In this document: piece after piece, positions 28,714 to 37,982 of the stretch | Position numbering within the stretch: position 1 is the first letter of the stretch | Layout of the letters: every line of letters starts with the position of its first letter | Source of the DNA: Comamonas antarctica | GTDB lineage: Bacteria; Pseudomonadota; Gammaproteobacteria; Burkholderiales; Burkholderiaceae_C | Direction: 5' to 3' | Length of the DNA stretch: 64,000 nt | Assembly (NCBI RefSeq): GCF_013363755.1 | Contig: NZ_CP054841.1 | Span: 372,001-436,000 of the forward strand | Made by a program: the position numbers and the translations under genes | The notes under the pieces: model-generated | The model's input: only the letters and a program-made list of their open reading frames with translations | The model's database searches: none | Told to the model about the DNA's origin: nothing

Positions 28714-30209
28714 GGCGCTGCCTCGGCAAGCATCAGCCCGGCCGTGGCCTTGGCCGAGCCCACGACGCCGGGCACGCCCGCGCCCGGGTGCGTGCCCGCG
28801 CCGACGATATACAGGTTCGGGATTTCGGCATCGCGGTTGTGCGGGCGAAACCAGGCGCTTTGCGTCAGCACCGGCTCGAGCGAGAAGGCCGAGCCGTGGT
28901 GGGCGTTGAGTTCGCTCTCGAAGTCCGCGGGCGTGAACATGCGGCTGGTCACCAGGGTCTCGCGCAGCCCGGGAATATAGTGTTTTTCCAGATAGTCGAA
29001 GATGCGCTCGCGCAGGCGCGGGCCCTGCACCGCCCAGTCGACCGGAGCGTTGCCCAGGTGCGGCACCGGCGCCAGCACGTAATGGCTGGAGCAGCCCGGC
29101 GGCGCGAGCGACGCGTCGGTGGCGCAGGGCGCGTGCAGGTAGAGCGAGAAATCCTCGGGAATCGCGCTGCCGTGGAAGATTTCCTGGATCAGTTCGCGGT
29201 AGCGCTTGCCGAAGCACACCGTGTGGTGCTGCAGTTGCGGCTGGGGCCGCGACAGCCCGAAATGCACGACAAACAGCGACATGCTGAAGCGCTTGCCCTT
29301 GAGGCGCCGCGCCTCGGCCTGCCCGCGCGCGGTATGGCCCAGCAGGCGCTCGTAGGTGTGCACCACGTCGGCATTCGACGCCACCTGGTCGAACGCCTGG
29401 CGCGCGCCGCCCGCGACCACGGCCACGGCGCGCCCGTCCTCGACCTCGATGCGCTGCACCGGCGTCGAAAGGTGCAGCGTGCCGCCCATGTCCTCGAAGC
29501 AGCGCCGCATGCCCTGCACCAGCGCGCCCGTGCCGCCGCGCGGAAACCACACGCCCCACTCGCGTTCGAGCGCATGGATCAGCGCATAGATGGCGCTGGT
29601 CTCGAACGGGTTGCCGCCCACCAGCAGCGAATGGAAGGAAAACACCTGGCGCAGCTTCTCGTCCTGGATGAACGACGCCACGCGGCTGTAGACGCTGCGC
29701 CAGGCCTGCAGCTGCACCAGCGCCGGCCCGGCCGCGACCATGTCGCGAAAGCGCAGGAACGGCACGGTGCCAAGCTTGCGGTAGCCTTCGTCGAACACCG
29801 CGCGCGAATAGGCGAGAAAGCGCTGGTAGCCCTCGACGTCGAGCGGCGACAGCGCGCGCAGCTGGGCATCGAGCGCGGCCTGGTCGTTGGCATAGTCGAG
29901 CGTCGTGCCATCCTCCCAGCACAGCCGGTAGAACGGCGCCACCGGCAGCAGCTCGACATAGTCGGCGAGGCGCCGGCCCGACAGCGCGAACAGCTCCTCG
30001 AGCGCCGAAGGATCGGTGATCACCGTCGGGCCGGCGTCGAAGGTGAAGCCCTGGTCGTGGTAGACATAGGCGCGGCCGCCGGGCTTGTCGCGCGATTCGA
30101 AGACCGTGGTGCGCACGCCCGCGGCCTGCAGCCGCATGGCAAGGGCCAGGCCGCCGAAGCCGGAGCCGATGACGGCGGCCGTGGGACCCGAAGAATGAGA
30201 GACGTTCAT
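28710..30209 (-). CDS. crtI: Phytoene desaturase (CrtI)
   Basis: The 499-residue FAD enzyme carries out the four desaturations from phytoene to lycopene. The N-terminal dinucleotide-binding fold reads [21 protein letters not shown] and continues with KPGGRAYVY and [18 protein letters not shown]. The C-terminal bacterial desaturase signature is [20 protein letters not shown]. The length is typical. Its ATG overlaps the crtY stop (ATGA at 30209-30206) and its stop overlaps the crtB start. Confidence 0.96.
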   Translation of the reverse strand: MNVSHSSGPTAAVIGSGFGGLALAMRLQAAGVRTTVFESRDKPGGRAYVYHDQGFTFDAGPTVITDPSALEELFALSGRRLADYVELLPVAPFYRLCWEDGTTLDYANDQAALDAQLRALSPLDVEGYQRFLAYSRAVFDEGYRKLGTVPFLRFRDMVAAGPALVQLQAWRSVYSRVASFIQDEKLRQVFSFHSLLVGGNPFETSAIYALIHALEREWGVWFPRGGTGALVQGMRRCFEDMGGTLHLSTPVQRIEVEDGRAVAVVAGGARQAFDQVASNADVVHTYERLLGHTARGQAEARRLKGKRFSMSLFVVHFGLSRPQPQLQHHTVCFGKRYRELIQEIFHGSAIPEDFSLYLHAPCATDASLAPPGCSSHYVLAPVPHLGNAPVDWAVQGPRLRERIFDYLEKHYIPGLRETLVTSRMFTPADFESELNAHHGSAFSLEPVLTQSAWFRPHNRDAEIPNLYIVGAGTHPGAGVPGVVGSAKATAGLMLAEAAP

Positions 30210-31420
30210 GGCGTGGGAGAGCGGGAAGAAGCAGAAGCCGCGCCGGCAGCGCCGGGTACGGAAAGAAGGGCGGCGCGCAGCGCCGCGGTGACGGGCACCG
30301 GCGGGCGGCCCGAGAGAATGCGCGCCTTGTCGGCCCAGGACGGCTGGCCCGCGTAAAAGCGCCCGATCAGCGGCGCGGGCAGGCCGTAGAAACGCTCCAT
30401 CACGGCGCGGCGCGCGGGCGGCGCCGCAGCCAGGAACAGCATGCGGTTGAGCAGGCGGAAGAAGCCGGTGCTGCGCCAATGCGCGAGCGCATGCGCGCGC
30501 AGCGCGGCAAAGACGCGGGCCGGATCATCCCAGCTGCTGCGCGGCAGCGCCGCGAGATGGTCGGCCAGGCGCATGGCCTGGGGCAGGGAGTAGCCGGTGG
30601 TCGGATGGAACAGCGCCGCGGCCAGGCCGGCCTGGGGCACGCCCTGCGCGCCGGCCCAAAGCGCCTGCGCGTCGCCCGCCAGCGCGATGGGCAGCACGCC
30701 CTCCTCCTCGCGCAGCAGCGCCGCCACGCGCCAGCCGCGCGCCGCGACATAGTCGGCTATGTGGCCGCGCAGGCGCTGGCGCGACAGCTCGGCGCCATCG
30801 GCATAGACCGTGTCTTCGACCAGCACGGTGTCGGCCGTGAACGGCAGCACATAGACAAAGCGGTAGCCATCGACCTGGTCGACCGTGGCATCCATCAGCA
30901 GCGGCGCGGTGAGGCCGTGCGGCGCCGCCAGGCGCAGCTCCTGGCCGAGGAATTTCTGAAAGCGCAGCGCCAGCTGCGCGGGCGGCGCGCCGCGCGCATC
31001 GATCACGGCGCGCGCGCGCAAGCTGCGGCCGTCGGCCAGCCGCACGCTGGTCGGCGCCACGCGCGCCACCGCGCAATGCAGCCGCGCCGCCAGGCCTTCC
31101 TGGCCGCGCAACACCGCATCGAAGCGCTGCGCCGTCACGCTGCAGTATTCGCCCTCGATGCGCCGGCGGTAGCTGGGAAACTGCACCTCGTGCGCGGGCC
31201 AGCGGTGCACGACCAGCGGATCGATCCAGGCGCGCTGCGCGGCCGTGAGATCGGCGCCGTGAAAGCTCCAGGTATGGTTGCCGCCCAGCGCCGCGCCGGC
31301 TTCGAGCAGCAGCACGCGCAGGCCGGGATGGGCCTGCCGCAGGCGCCGCGCGATCAGCCCATTGGCCAGCCCGCCGCCGACCAGCAGCAGATCGGCGTCG
31401 AGATCGCCCGGGCCCGGCAT
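30206..31420 (-). CDS. crtY: Lycopene beta-cyclase (CrtY)
   Basis: The 404-residue protein is a CrtY-type cyclase making beta-carotene from lycopene. It has the FAD-binding start [19 protein letters not shown], the GGNHTWSFH motif, [21 protein letters not shown], and the cyclase motif [16 protein letters not shown] 31420 gives a standard N-terminus and falls just after the crtX stop. ATG 31444 would overlap crtX by about 23 bp. The C-terminal tail is Ala/Ser-rich. Confidence 0.95.
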   Translation of the reverse strand: MPGPGDLDADLLLVGGGLANGLIARRLRQAHPGLRVLLLEAGAALGGNHTWSFHGADLTAAQRAWIDPLVVHRWPAHEVQFPSYRRRIEGEYCSVTAQRFDAVLRGQEGLAARLHCAVARVAPTSVRLADGRSLRARAVIDARGAPPAQLALRFQKFLGQELRLAAPHGLTAPLLMDATVDQVDGYRFVYVLPFTADTVLVEDTVYADGAELSRQRLRGHIADYVAARGWRVAALLREEEGVLPIALAGDAQALWAGAQGVPQAGLAAALFHPTTGYSLPQAMRLADHLAALPRSSWDDPARVFAALRAHALAHWRSTGFFRLLNRMLFLAAAPPARRAVMERFYGLPAPLIGRFYAGQPSWADKARILSGRPPVPVTAALRAALLSVPGAAGAASASSRSPTP

Positions 31421-31421
31421 C

Positions 31422-32735
31422 TCAGACAGGGGCCGCGACGGCATGGTTTTTCGCCGCCGGGGCGGGCCGCAGATAGGGCCGGTGCGGCAGCAGCGCGGCT
31501 TCGGTCAGATCGGCCGCATGCTCCACGCCGCCGGCCAGCGCGATTTCGCGGCCCAGGGCGCGGCTGCGCTCGGCAAAGTGCGGCTCGTCCAGCAGCCGGC
31601 GCAGCGCGCCCCGCAGCGCCTTGACACCGGCGAGCGGCGGCAGCAGCTTGAGTCCGGTGCCGGCGTGCGCGATGCGCGCCGCCACGCCGGGTTGGTCGAA
31701 GGCAATCGGCAAGGCGAGCTGCGGCGTGCCGGCTTCGAGTGCGTCCATGACGGTGTTCAGGCCCGCGTGCGTCACCACCACATCGGCGCGCGCGAGCGCG
31801 GCGCGCTGCGGCGCAAACCCGGTCACGGCGGTGGCGCCGGCACGCAGCAGCGCCGCGGCCTGCGCTTCATTGAGCCGGTCGCAATGCGCAATCAGCAATT
31901 GCAGGCCCTCGGCGCGGCAGGCGCGCGCGATGCGCTCGAACAGCGCATGGCGGCCGCCCTGCAGCGTGCCCAGCGAGGCAAAGACAAACGGCCGGTCCGC
32001 ATCGAGCGGCAGCGCCAGCGGCGCCTCCTGCGCCGCGGGCCCGCGCAAGGGGCCGACATGGTGCAGGCGCGGCGCGGGCGCGGTGCGCGCAAAGTCAAAG
32101 CCGGGCGTGGTCTGGCTGATCTGCGCCAGCGGCGAGACGCAGTCGGCCAGCGTGCGCCGGCCCGTGAGGCCAAAGCGCGCGGCATGCCGCTGGATCACGG
32201 CCTCGTGCCGTCCCATCATCCAGTCATAGACGCGGGTGCTGCCGGCGTTGAGCTGTACGCCGCGCGCGTCGACGGCGTAGCCCCAGGGCATCACCGGCAG
32301 CGGCACGCGCGGATCGCGGTTGACCGGCAGGGCGCAGGCCACCGAGACAAACGGCAGCCCCATGCCGGCAGCCAGGATGCCGCCCGCGGCTTCCATCTGG
32401 TCGGCGACGATGGCCTCGACGCCCAGTTGCTCGAGCCAGGCCGGCGCCTCGCGGCACAGCATGTCGGTGCTGTCCGCGACATCGCCGATCACGCGGCGCA
32501 GGCCCAGCGGGCCGCCGGGATTCGCGGCGCGCGCGACGAGGCCCTCGAGGCTGCCCGCGGGATGGCTGGCCGCGCCCAGGGCCTGGAAGCCGATGCGATG
32601 GTCTTGCAGCAGCGCCGCGACATCGGCCTGCTGCAGCCAGCTCACGCGGTGGCCCCGGTTCAGCAGCGCGCACGCCAGCGCCTCCAGCGCGCGCACATGG
32701 CTGGTGAACGGGGGAACGATGAAGGCAAGGTGCAT
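31422..32735 (-). CDS. crtX: Zeaxanthin glucosyltransferase (CrtX)
   Basis: The 437-residue GT1-type glycosyltransferase is expected to add glucose from UDP-glucose to zeaxanthin. The N-terminus ([20 protein letters not shown]) is typical of CrtX. The C-terminal donor-binding segment reads [20 protein letters not shown] with a following [13 protein letters not shown]. It is the first gene of the crtX-Y-I-B operon, back-to-back with crtE. Without a ketolase gene nearby, zeaxanthin mono- and diglucoside are the predicted end products. Confidence 0.92.
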   Translation of the reverse strand: MHLAFIVPPFTSHVRALEALACALLNRGHRVSWLQQADVAALLQDHRIGFQALGAASHPAGSLEGLVARAANPGGPLGLRRVIGDVADSTDMLCREAPAWLEQLGVEAIVADQMEAAGGILAAGMGLPFVSVACALPVNRDPRVPLPVMPWGYAVDARGVQLNAGSTRVYDWMMGRHEAVIQRHAARFGLTGRRTLADCVSPLAQISQTTPGFDFARTAPAPRLHHVGPLRGPAAQEAPLALPLDADRPFVFASLGTLQGGRHALFERIARACRAEGLQLLIAHCDRLNEAQAAALLRAGATAVTGFAPQRAALARADVVVTHAGLNTVMDALEAGTPQLALPIAFDQPGVAARIAHAGTGLKLLPPLAGVKALRGALRRLLDEPHFAERSRALGREIALAGGVEHAADLTEAALLPHRPYLRPAPAAKNHAVAAPV

Positions 32736-32900
32736 GGAGTCGAGACGCGGCGGCAGCGGACCAGAAGCAGTCCCTGGCTATTGTGTCTGGCAAGGCTGTA
32801 GGACGGAGGCGCTACTTGCGGGCGCCGGCCGCCACGGCCCCGGCTTTCTGACTAAGGTGCGAAGACCGCTTTGCTTGGGCGGTGCCCTGCCCTGACCGCC
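32736..32900. promoter_or_regulatory. Divergent promoter region of crtX and crtE
   Basis: The 165-bp gap separates crtX (minus) from crtE (plus), so both carotenoid transcription units must start here. I see no clear -35/-10 pair, light-responsive (LitR/MerR) spaced repeat or other operator by eye. Confidence 0.4.
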
Positions 32901-33845
32901 ATGCCCGTGTTGCTTGCCCTGCCGCCCTGTTCCTCCACCGCTGCCCTGCCGCCAGGCGAGGCGCAGGCACGGCTGATCGCCGCGCTGCGCGCGCGCATCG
33001 ACGAACGCCTGGGCCAGCTGCTGCCCGCCGCCGATGCGCAGGAAAATCCGGTCGCCGCGGCCATGCGCTATGGCGTGCTCGCTCCGGGCAAGCGCGTGCG
33101 GCCGCTGCTGCTGCTGCTCGCCGCGCGCGGCTTCGGCATCGCGCCGGACGATGTGCTGGACGCCGCCTGCGCGCTGGAGATGGTGCATGCGGCCTCGCTG
33201 TTTCTCGATGACCTGCCCTGCATGGACGACGCCCGGTTGCGCCGCGCCCAGCCCACCGTGCATGTGGCGTTTGGCGAAGACGTGGCCATGCTCGCGGCGG
33301 TGGCGCTGCTCGCGGGCGCATGGCGCATCACCGCCGCGGCCAGCGCGCTGCCGCCGCTGGTGCGCACCGACATGGTCGGCGTGCTGTCGGAGGCCGTGGG
33401 CATCAATGGCCTGGTGAGCGGCCAGTACCGCGACCTGCACGCCAGCGGCCCGGCGCGCACCACGCCGCAGATCGCGCAGACCAACCAGCAAAAGACCGGC
33501 GCGCTGTTCACCGCGGCCTTCGAGCTCGCGGGTCTGGCCGCCGGCGCCAATAGCGCCACGCGGGAGATGATGGGCGAAGCCGCCGAGGCGCTGGGCCAGG
33601 CCTTCCAGCTCGCCGACGACCTGGCCGATGGCGAGATGGACATCTCGGCATTGGGCAAGGACTGCCAACAGGACATCGGCAAGCCGACGCTGGTGGCGCT
33701 GGTCGGCCCGGCGCGCACGCGGCGCATCCTGGCCGGCCATGTGCGCCGCGCCGAGGCGCTGTTGGCCCAGGCCATGCCCGGAGACCAGGCGCTGGCGCAG
33801 TTCACGCGCAGCCTGTTCACGGCGCAGCGCCGCGCGGCCGCCTGA
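32901..33845 (+). CDS. crtE: Geranylgeranyl diphosphate synthase (CrtE)
   Basis: The 314-residue polyprenyl synthase makes the C20 precursor of carotenoids. The first Asp-rich motif is FLDDLPCMDDARLRR, with the two-residue insertion typical of bacterial enzymes, and the second is FQLADDLADG. GKRVRPLLLLLAARGFG is the substrate-binding Arg block. ATG 32901 is preferred over 32871, which only adds residues before the conserved part. The second motif reads DDLAD rather than the common DDILD, which still keeps both ends. It is divergent from the rest of the crt genes. Confidence 0.94.
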   Translation: MPVLLALPPCSSTAALPPGEAQARLIAALRARIDERLGQLLPAADAQENPVAAAMRYGVLAPGKRVRPLLLLLAARGFGIAPDDVLDAACALEMVHAASLFLDDLPCMDDARLRRAQPTVHVAFGEDVAMLAAVALLAGAWRITAAASALPPLVRTDMVGVLSEAVGINGLVSGQYRDLHASGPARTTPQIAQTNQQKTGALFTAAFELAGLAAGANSATREMMGEAAEALGQAFQLADDLADGEMDISALGKDCQQDIGKPTLVALVGPARTRRILAGHVRRAEALLAQAMPGDQALAQFTRSLFTAQRRAAA

Positions 33846-33862
33846 GGCGCCAGCGCCGCAGC

Positions 33863-35635
33863 TCAGGGCTGCTCGCAGTACCAGCGGTCGTCGGCCAGCA
33901 TCACCTCGTGGTGGCCGCGGCCCGCGGGCATCATCGGGTAGCAGTTCTGCTGCGCGGCGACCTGCACGTCGAGAAAGAACGGGCCGTCATGGGCCAGGCA
34001 TTCGTCCAGCGCCGCATCGAGTTCGCGCGCATCGTCCACGCGACGCGCGCCCCAGCCGAAGGCGCGCGCCAGCGCGACGAAATCGGGCAGCGCCGCGTTC
34101 CAGCTGTGGCTCAGGCGGTTGCCGTGGTTGAGCTGCTGCCATTGCCGCACCATGCCCATGTAGCCGTTGTTGCACAGCACCAGCCTCACCGGCGTCTGAT
34201 GTTGCACGGCGGTGGACAGCTCCTGGATGTTCATCAGCACCGAGGCATCGCCGCTGATGCAGACCACGGGCTTGTCGGGATGCGCGATCTGCGCGCCAAT
34301 CGCCGCGGGCAGGCCGTAGCCCATGGTGCCCGCGCCGCCCGAGGTCAGCCAGCGCCGCGGCCGCTCGATGGCCAGGTGCTGCGCGGCCCACATCTGGTGC
34401 TGGCCGACATCGGTCGCGACAATCGCGTCGCGTCCGGCCAGCTGCGCGCGCACGGCGCGCATCAACTGCTGCGGCAGGATGGTGGTTGCGCCGGGCGTGA
34501 AGGCCAGGCAGTCGGCGCGGCGCCAGTGGTCGATGCGCTGCCACCAGGGCGCGAGCCGCCCGGCCGGCGCGGGCGGCGGCAGCAGCGCCGTGAGCGCTTC
34601 GAGCACCGCGCCGCAGTCGCCGGCCAGCGCCACATCCACCGGGATCACCTTGCCGATATTGCCGGCATGGATGTCGACATGGATCTTGCGCGCGCCCGGC
34701 GCGAAGTCGCTCAGGCGCCCGGTGATGCGGTCGTCGAAGCGCGCGCCCACGCAGATGATCAGGTCGGCGTGGTGCATGGCGAGATTCGCCTCCAGCGTGC
34801 CGTGCATGCCCAGCATGCCCAGGTGCAGCGGATCGGAGGCGGGCAGCGCGCCCAGGCCCATCAGCGTCAGCGTCGTCGGCAGTTGCCAGTCGCGCGCCAA
34901 TGCCGCAAAGCGGGCGCACGCGGCCTCGCCGGCGTTGATCAGCCCGCCGCCGCCATACAGCACCGGGCGCTGGGCCTGCGCGATCAGCGCCGCCGCGGCC
35001 TGCAGCGCGGCGCGGCCCGGCAGCGCCGGCCGTGCGGGCATGGCCGGCGCCGGCGCGGGCGCGGGCGCATCGACATGCTGCAGCTGCACGTCCTTGGGCA
35101 GGTCCAGCAGCACCGGCCCGGGCCGCCCGCCCAGCGCGATGCGCACCGCCTCGCGCACGGCCTCGGCAATGTCGTTGGCCGCGCGCGGCTGGTGGTTCCA
35201 CTTGGTCACGGGCCGCGAAATGCCCAGCGCATCGCATTCCTGGAAGGCCTGCGTGCCGATCACGCCGCTCGCGACCTGGCCGCTGATGCACAGCAGCGGC
35301 ACCGAATCGCTCATCGCATCGAGCAGGCCGGAGATGGTGTTGGCCACGCCCGGCCCCGAAGTCACCAGCACCACGCCCAGGCGGCCGGTGCTGCGCGCAT
35401 AGCCTTCGGCGGCATGCACCGCCGCCTGCTCGTGGCGCACCAGCACATGGCGGATCGCGGGCTGGCCGTGCAGCGCGTCATACAGCGGCAGCGCCGCGCC
35501 GCCGGGGTAGCCGAAGATGGTGTCGATACCGCAGGCCACCAGGGTATCGAGCAGGGTCTCGGCGCCATTGCGCGCGGGGTGGGCCGCAGCGGTGGCGAGA
35601 GCGGTCGGTGGTTTTTCGCGGGTATCGGTTTTCAT
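33863..35635 (-). CDS. Acetolactate synthase large subunit
   Basis: The 590-residue ThDP enzyme condenses two pyruvates, or pyruvate and 2-oxobutyrate. It has FGYPGGAALPLYDAL, the catalytic Glu in LVRHEQAAVHAAEGYAR, the FAD-domain segment ICVGARFDDRITGRLSDF and the ThDP/Mg motif from GDASVLMNIQEL to LCNNGYMG. These are features of the anabolic (IlvB/IlvG) type. No small regulatory subunit gene (ilvN/H) lies next to it, so it may be an additional isozyme. ATG 35635 is chosen because the upstream frame overlaps the divergent regulator. It is convergent with crtE. Confidence 0.92.
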   Translation of the reverse strand: MKTDTREKPPTALATAAAHPARNGAETLLDTLVACGIDTIFGYPGGAALPLYDALHGQPAIRHVLVRHEQAAVHAAEGYARSTGRLGVVLVTSGPGVANTISGLLDAMSDSVPLLCISGQVASGVIGTQAFQECDALGISRPVTKWNHQPRAANDIAEAVREAVRIALGGRPGPVLLDLPKDVQLQHVDAPAPAPAPAMPARPALPGRAALQAAAALIAQAQRPVLYGGGGLINAGEAACARFAALARDWQLPTTLTLMGLGALPASDPLHLGMLGMHGTLEANLAMHHADLIICVGARFDDRITGRLSDFAPGARKIHVDIHAGNIGKVIPVDVALAGDCGAVLEALTALLPPPAPAGRLAPWWQRIDHWRRADCLAFTPGATTILPQQLMRAVRAQLAGRDAIVATDVGQHQMWAAQHLAIERPRRWLTSGGAGTMGYGLPAAIGAQIAHPDKPVVCISGDASVLMNIQELSTAVQHQTPVRLVLCNNGYMGMVRQWQQLNHGNRLSHSWNAALPDFVALARAFGWGARRVDDARELDAALDECLAHDGPFFLDVQVAAQQNCYPMMPAGRGHHEVMLADDRWYCEQP

Positions 35636-35655
35636 ATGCAGATTTTTCCGCTTTT

Positions 35656-35672
35656 GAAGCAAAATTGGCTTC
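35656..35672. promoter_or_regulatory. Inverted repeat between acetolactate synthase and Lrp-type genes
   Basis: GAAGC-AAAATTG-GCTTC has 5-bp arms around an AT-rich centre, in a 56-bp gap that is AT-rich compared with its surroundings. Lrp/AsnC proteins bind AT-rich sites with short dyad ends, so this could be the site by which the regulator controls itself and acetolactate synthase. Confidence 0.4.
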
Positions 35673-35691
35673 TTTTTTCGGGGCGAAAACC

Positions 35692-36207
35692 ATGCCGACG
35701 TCGAAAACCATTCGGAAAAACGCGCTTGAAGAAGAAAAACCACCGCTTCAGTTCGACAAGCACGATCTCGCCATCCTGCGCGAGCTGCTCGAAGACTCGC
35801 GCCGCACGCTGCAGGAGATCGGCGCGGCGGTGAAGCTCTCGCCCACCACCTGCTGGAGCCGCATCAAGCGGCTCGAGGCCGAGGGCGTGATCAAGCAGTA
35901 CCGCATCGAGCTCGACCGCGCGCGCCTGGGCTTCCGCGACACGGTGATCGTGCAGCTCACGCTGGAGAGCCATACCGACGAGACGCTGTTCGAGTTCGGC
36001 CGCGTGCTGGCGCGGATTCCCGAGGTGATGGAGGCCTATCTGGTCTCGGGCGACTATGACTACTTCATCCGCATCGCGGTGAAGGACACGCGCGACTACG
36101 AACGCCTGCTGCGCGAGCAGCTCTACAAGATTCCGGGCATACGCCACAGCAAATCGAGCTTCGTGCTGCGCGTGCTCAAGGACGAGCATGCGCCACTGCT
36201 GCCCTAG
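35692..36207 (+). CDS. Lrp/AsnC-family transcriptional regulator
   Basis: The 171-residue protein has an N-terminal helix-turn-helix (FDKHDLAILRELLEDSRRTL, then IGAAVKLSPTTCWSRIKRLE) and a C-terminal RAM domain (IPEVMEAYLVSGDYDYFIRI, IPGIRHSKSSFVLRVLKDE) that binds amino acids. Residues 1-22 are a charged extension. ATG 35692 is chosen because it clears the divergent synthase gene. The layout suggests regulation of branched-chain amino-acid synthesis or of the synthase isozyme. Confidence 0.92.
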   Translation: MPTSKTIRKNALEEEKPPLQFDKHDLAILRELLEDSRRTLQEIGAAVKLSPTTCWSRIKRLEAEGVIKQYRIELDRARLGFRDTVIVQLTLESHTDETLFEFGRVLARIPEVMEAYLVSGDYDYFIRIAVKDTRDYERLLREQLYKIPGIRHSKSSFVLRVLKDEHAPLLP

Positions 36208-36252
36208 CAGCGGCGCAGCGCGGCGCCGCGCCATTCAGGCGCGGCCGTGGCC

Positions 36253-36798
36253 TCAGCCCGCCGCGCCCAGCAGCTTCAGGAACTGCTCGTTGAACGCGGG
36301 AATGTCGTCAGGCTTGCGGCTGCTGACCAGCTGCTGGTCGACCTGCACCTCGGCATCGACCCATTGCGCACCGGCATTCTTCAGATCCACCTTGAGGCTG
36401 GGCCAGCTGGTCAGGGTGCGGCCCTTGACCAGCTCGGCATCGATCAGCAGCCAGGGGCCGTGGCAGATCACCGCGATCGGCTTGGCCTGCGCCGCGATCT
36501 GCTTGACGAAGGCGCGCGCGTCTTCGTCGACGCGCAAGGCATCGGCGTTCTGCACGCCGCCGGGCAGCAGCACGGCATCGAAGTCCTCGGGATTCGCCGC
36601 GCCGATCGTGGCGTCGACGGGGAAGCTGTCGCCCTTGTCGGTGTGGTGAAAGCCCTGGACGCTGCCGGGCTTGGGCGCGAGGATGGTGACTTGCGCGCCC
36701 GCGGCTTCAAGCGCCTTTTTCGGGCCGGTCAGCTCGACCTGCTCGAAGCCATCGGTGACGAGAACGGCGATTTTCTTTCCGGAAACATTGGCAGCCAT
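36253..36798 (-). CDS. DJ-1/PfpI-family protein (protease/deglycase type)
   Basis: The 181-residue class I glutamine-amidotransferase-like protein has the nucleophile Cys in PIAVICHGPWLL, preceded by AVLLPGGVQNADALR, and an N-terminal KIAVLVTDGFEQVEL carrying the supporting Glu. Proteins of this YhbO/PfpI subfamily act in stress resistance as deglycases, chaperones or peptidases. It lies 124 bp downstream of a Bug gene, reading in the same direction, and probably has its own promoter. Confidence 0.9.
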   Translation of the reverse strand: MAANVSGKKIAVLVTDGFEQVELTGPKKALEAAGAQVTILAPKPGSVQGFHHTDKGDSFPVDATIGAANPEDFDAVLLPGGVQNADALRVDEDARAFVKQIAAQAKPIAVICHGPWLLIDAELVKGRTLTSWPSLKVDLKNAGAQWVDAEVQVDQQLVSSRKPDDIPAFNEQFLKLLGAAG

Positions 36799-36921
36799 GG
36801 AATTTCCTTTGCTTTGTCAAAAGGACGACTTTCCATGCTGCTGCAGCCTCCTCCTGTAGTCGCAGTCCCATAACGCCGCCAGATGCGCATATTGCCGCCC
36901 CTGTCTTACAGCGCGGCGCCG

Positions 36922-37935
36922 CTACATCGGCTCGAGCGCGGTCAGCTTCATCATCGCCGCCGTGACCTCCATCTCCCGGCTGAACGCCTCGCGGTAGCGC
37001 GCGCCATCCATGGGCGTCACATTGCCGCCCTGCTCCTCCAGCGCGGCAATCACCGCCGGTTGCCTGAGCGCCTTGTCGAAGGCCGCGCGCATGCGCGCCA
37101 CGATGGGTTCGGGCGTGCCGGCAGGCACCGACACCCCGCCCCAGGAAGTGAGTTCGACGCCGCGCACCCCCAGTTCGGCCAGCGTCGGCACATCGGGCAG
37201 CTTGGGATTGCGCCGGGCGCCCGCAATCGCCAGCGCACGCAGCTTGCCCGCCTGGATATTGGAATACGCGACCGAGAAGATCGGCGCGCCAAACGCCACC
37301 TGCCGGCCCATGACGGCGTTGACGATCTCGGACGCCCCCTTGTAGGGCACATGCGTGACGCGCACCTGCACCGCGCTCAGCAGCAACTCGACGCCCAGGT
37401 GCGAAGGCGTGCCGACGCCGCCCGAGGCATAGTCCAACTTGCCCGGCGCCTGGCGCGCCTGCGCCAGCAGATCGTCGAGCGTGCGGATGTTCGACTCGGC
37501 GTTGACGATCAGCACGATGTCCGAACTGGTCAGGCCCATCACATGCTGGAAGTCCTTGAGCGCGTCATAGCCCGGCGCCTTGTACATGTGCATGCTGGCG
37601 GCCATGGGCGCGCTCGAATAGATCCAGGTATAGCCGTCGGGCGCGGCCTTGGCGACGATGCGCGCGCCCAGGTTGCCGCCCACGCCGCCGCGGTTCTCGA
37701 TGATCACCGGTTGGCCCAGTTCGCGCGCCACCGCCTCGTGCAGGATGCGCGCCGTGGTGTCGGGCGCGGTGCCGGCGAGAAACGGCACCACCCACTTGAT
37801 CGGGCGCGCCGGCCAGGGCTGGGCCGCGCCGGCCTGCCCCGGCAACAGGCCCAGCAGCGCCGGCGCGGGCAGCAAACTGGCGGCCAGGCCGCGGCCCAGG
37901 AAGTGCCGCCGCGGCAGCGAGGTGTGGTTCGTCAT
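36922..37935 (-). CDS. Bug/TctC-family receptor
   Basis: The 337-residue receptor has a twin-arginine-like signal (LPRRHFLGRGLAASLLPAPALLG written here in part: RRHFLGRGLAASLL). Bug blocks are WPARPIKWVVPFLAGTAPD, IIENRGGVGGNLGARIVA, YKAPGYDALKDF and VTHVPYKGASEIVNAVMG. It is the promoter-distal gene after the acyl-CoA ligase and acyl-CoA dehydrogenase, 47 bp behind the latter. It probably feeds the acid that the ligase activates. Confidence 0.9.
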   Translation of the reverse strand: MTNHTSLPRRHFLGRGLAASLLPAPALLGLLPGQAGAAQPWPARPIKWVVPFLAGTAPDTTARILHEAVARELGQPVIIENRGGVGGNLGARIVAKAAPDGYTWIYSSAPMAASMHMYKAPGYDALKDFQHVMGLTSSDIVLIVNAESNIRTLDDLLAQARQAPGKLDYASGGVGTPSHLGVELLLSAVQVRVTHVPYKGASEIVNAVMGRQVAFGAPIFSVAYSNIQAGKLRALAIAGARRNPKLPDVPTLAELGVRGVELTSWGGVSVPAGTPEPIVARMRAAFDKALRQPAVIAALEEQGGNVTPMDGARYREAFSREMEVTAAMMKLTALEPM

Positions 37936-37982
37936 CTGGCTTGTCTCCTGTCGTTGTATTTGAAATCTCGCCGCGTGGCGGC

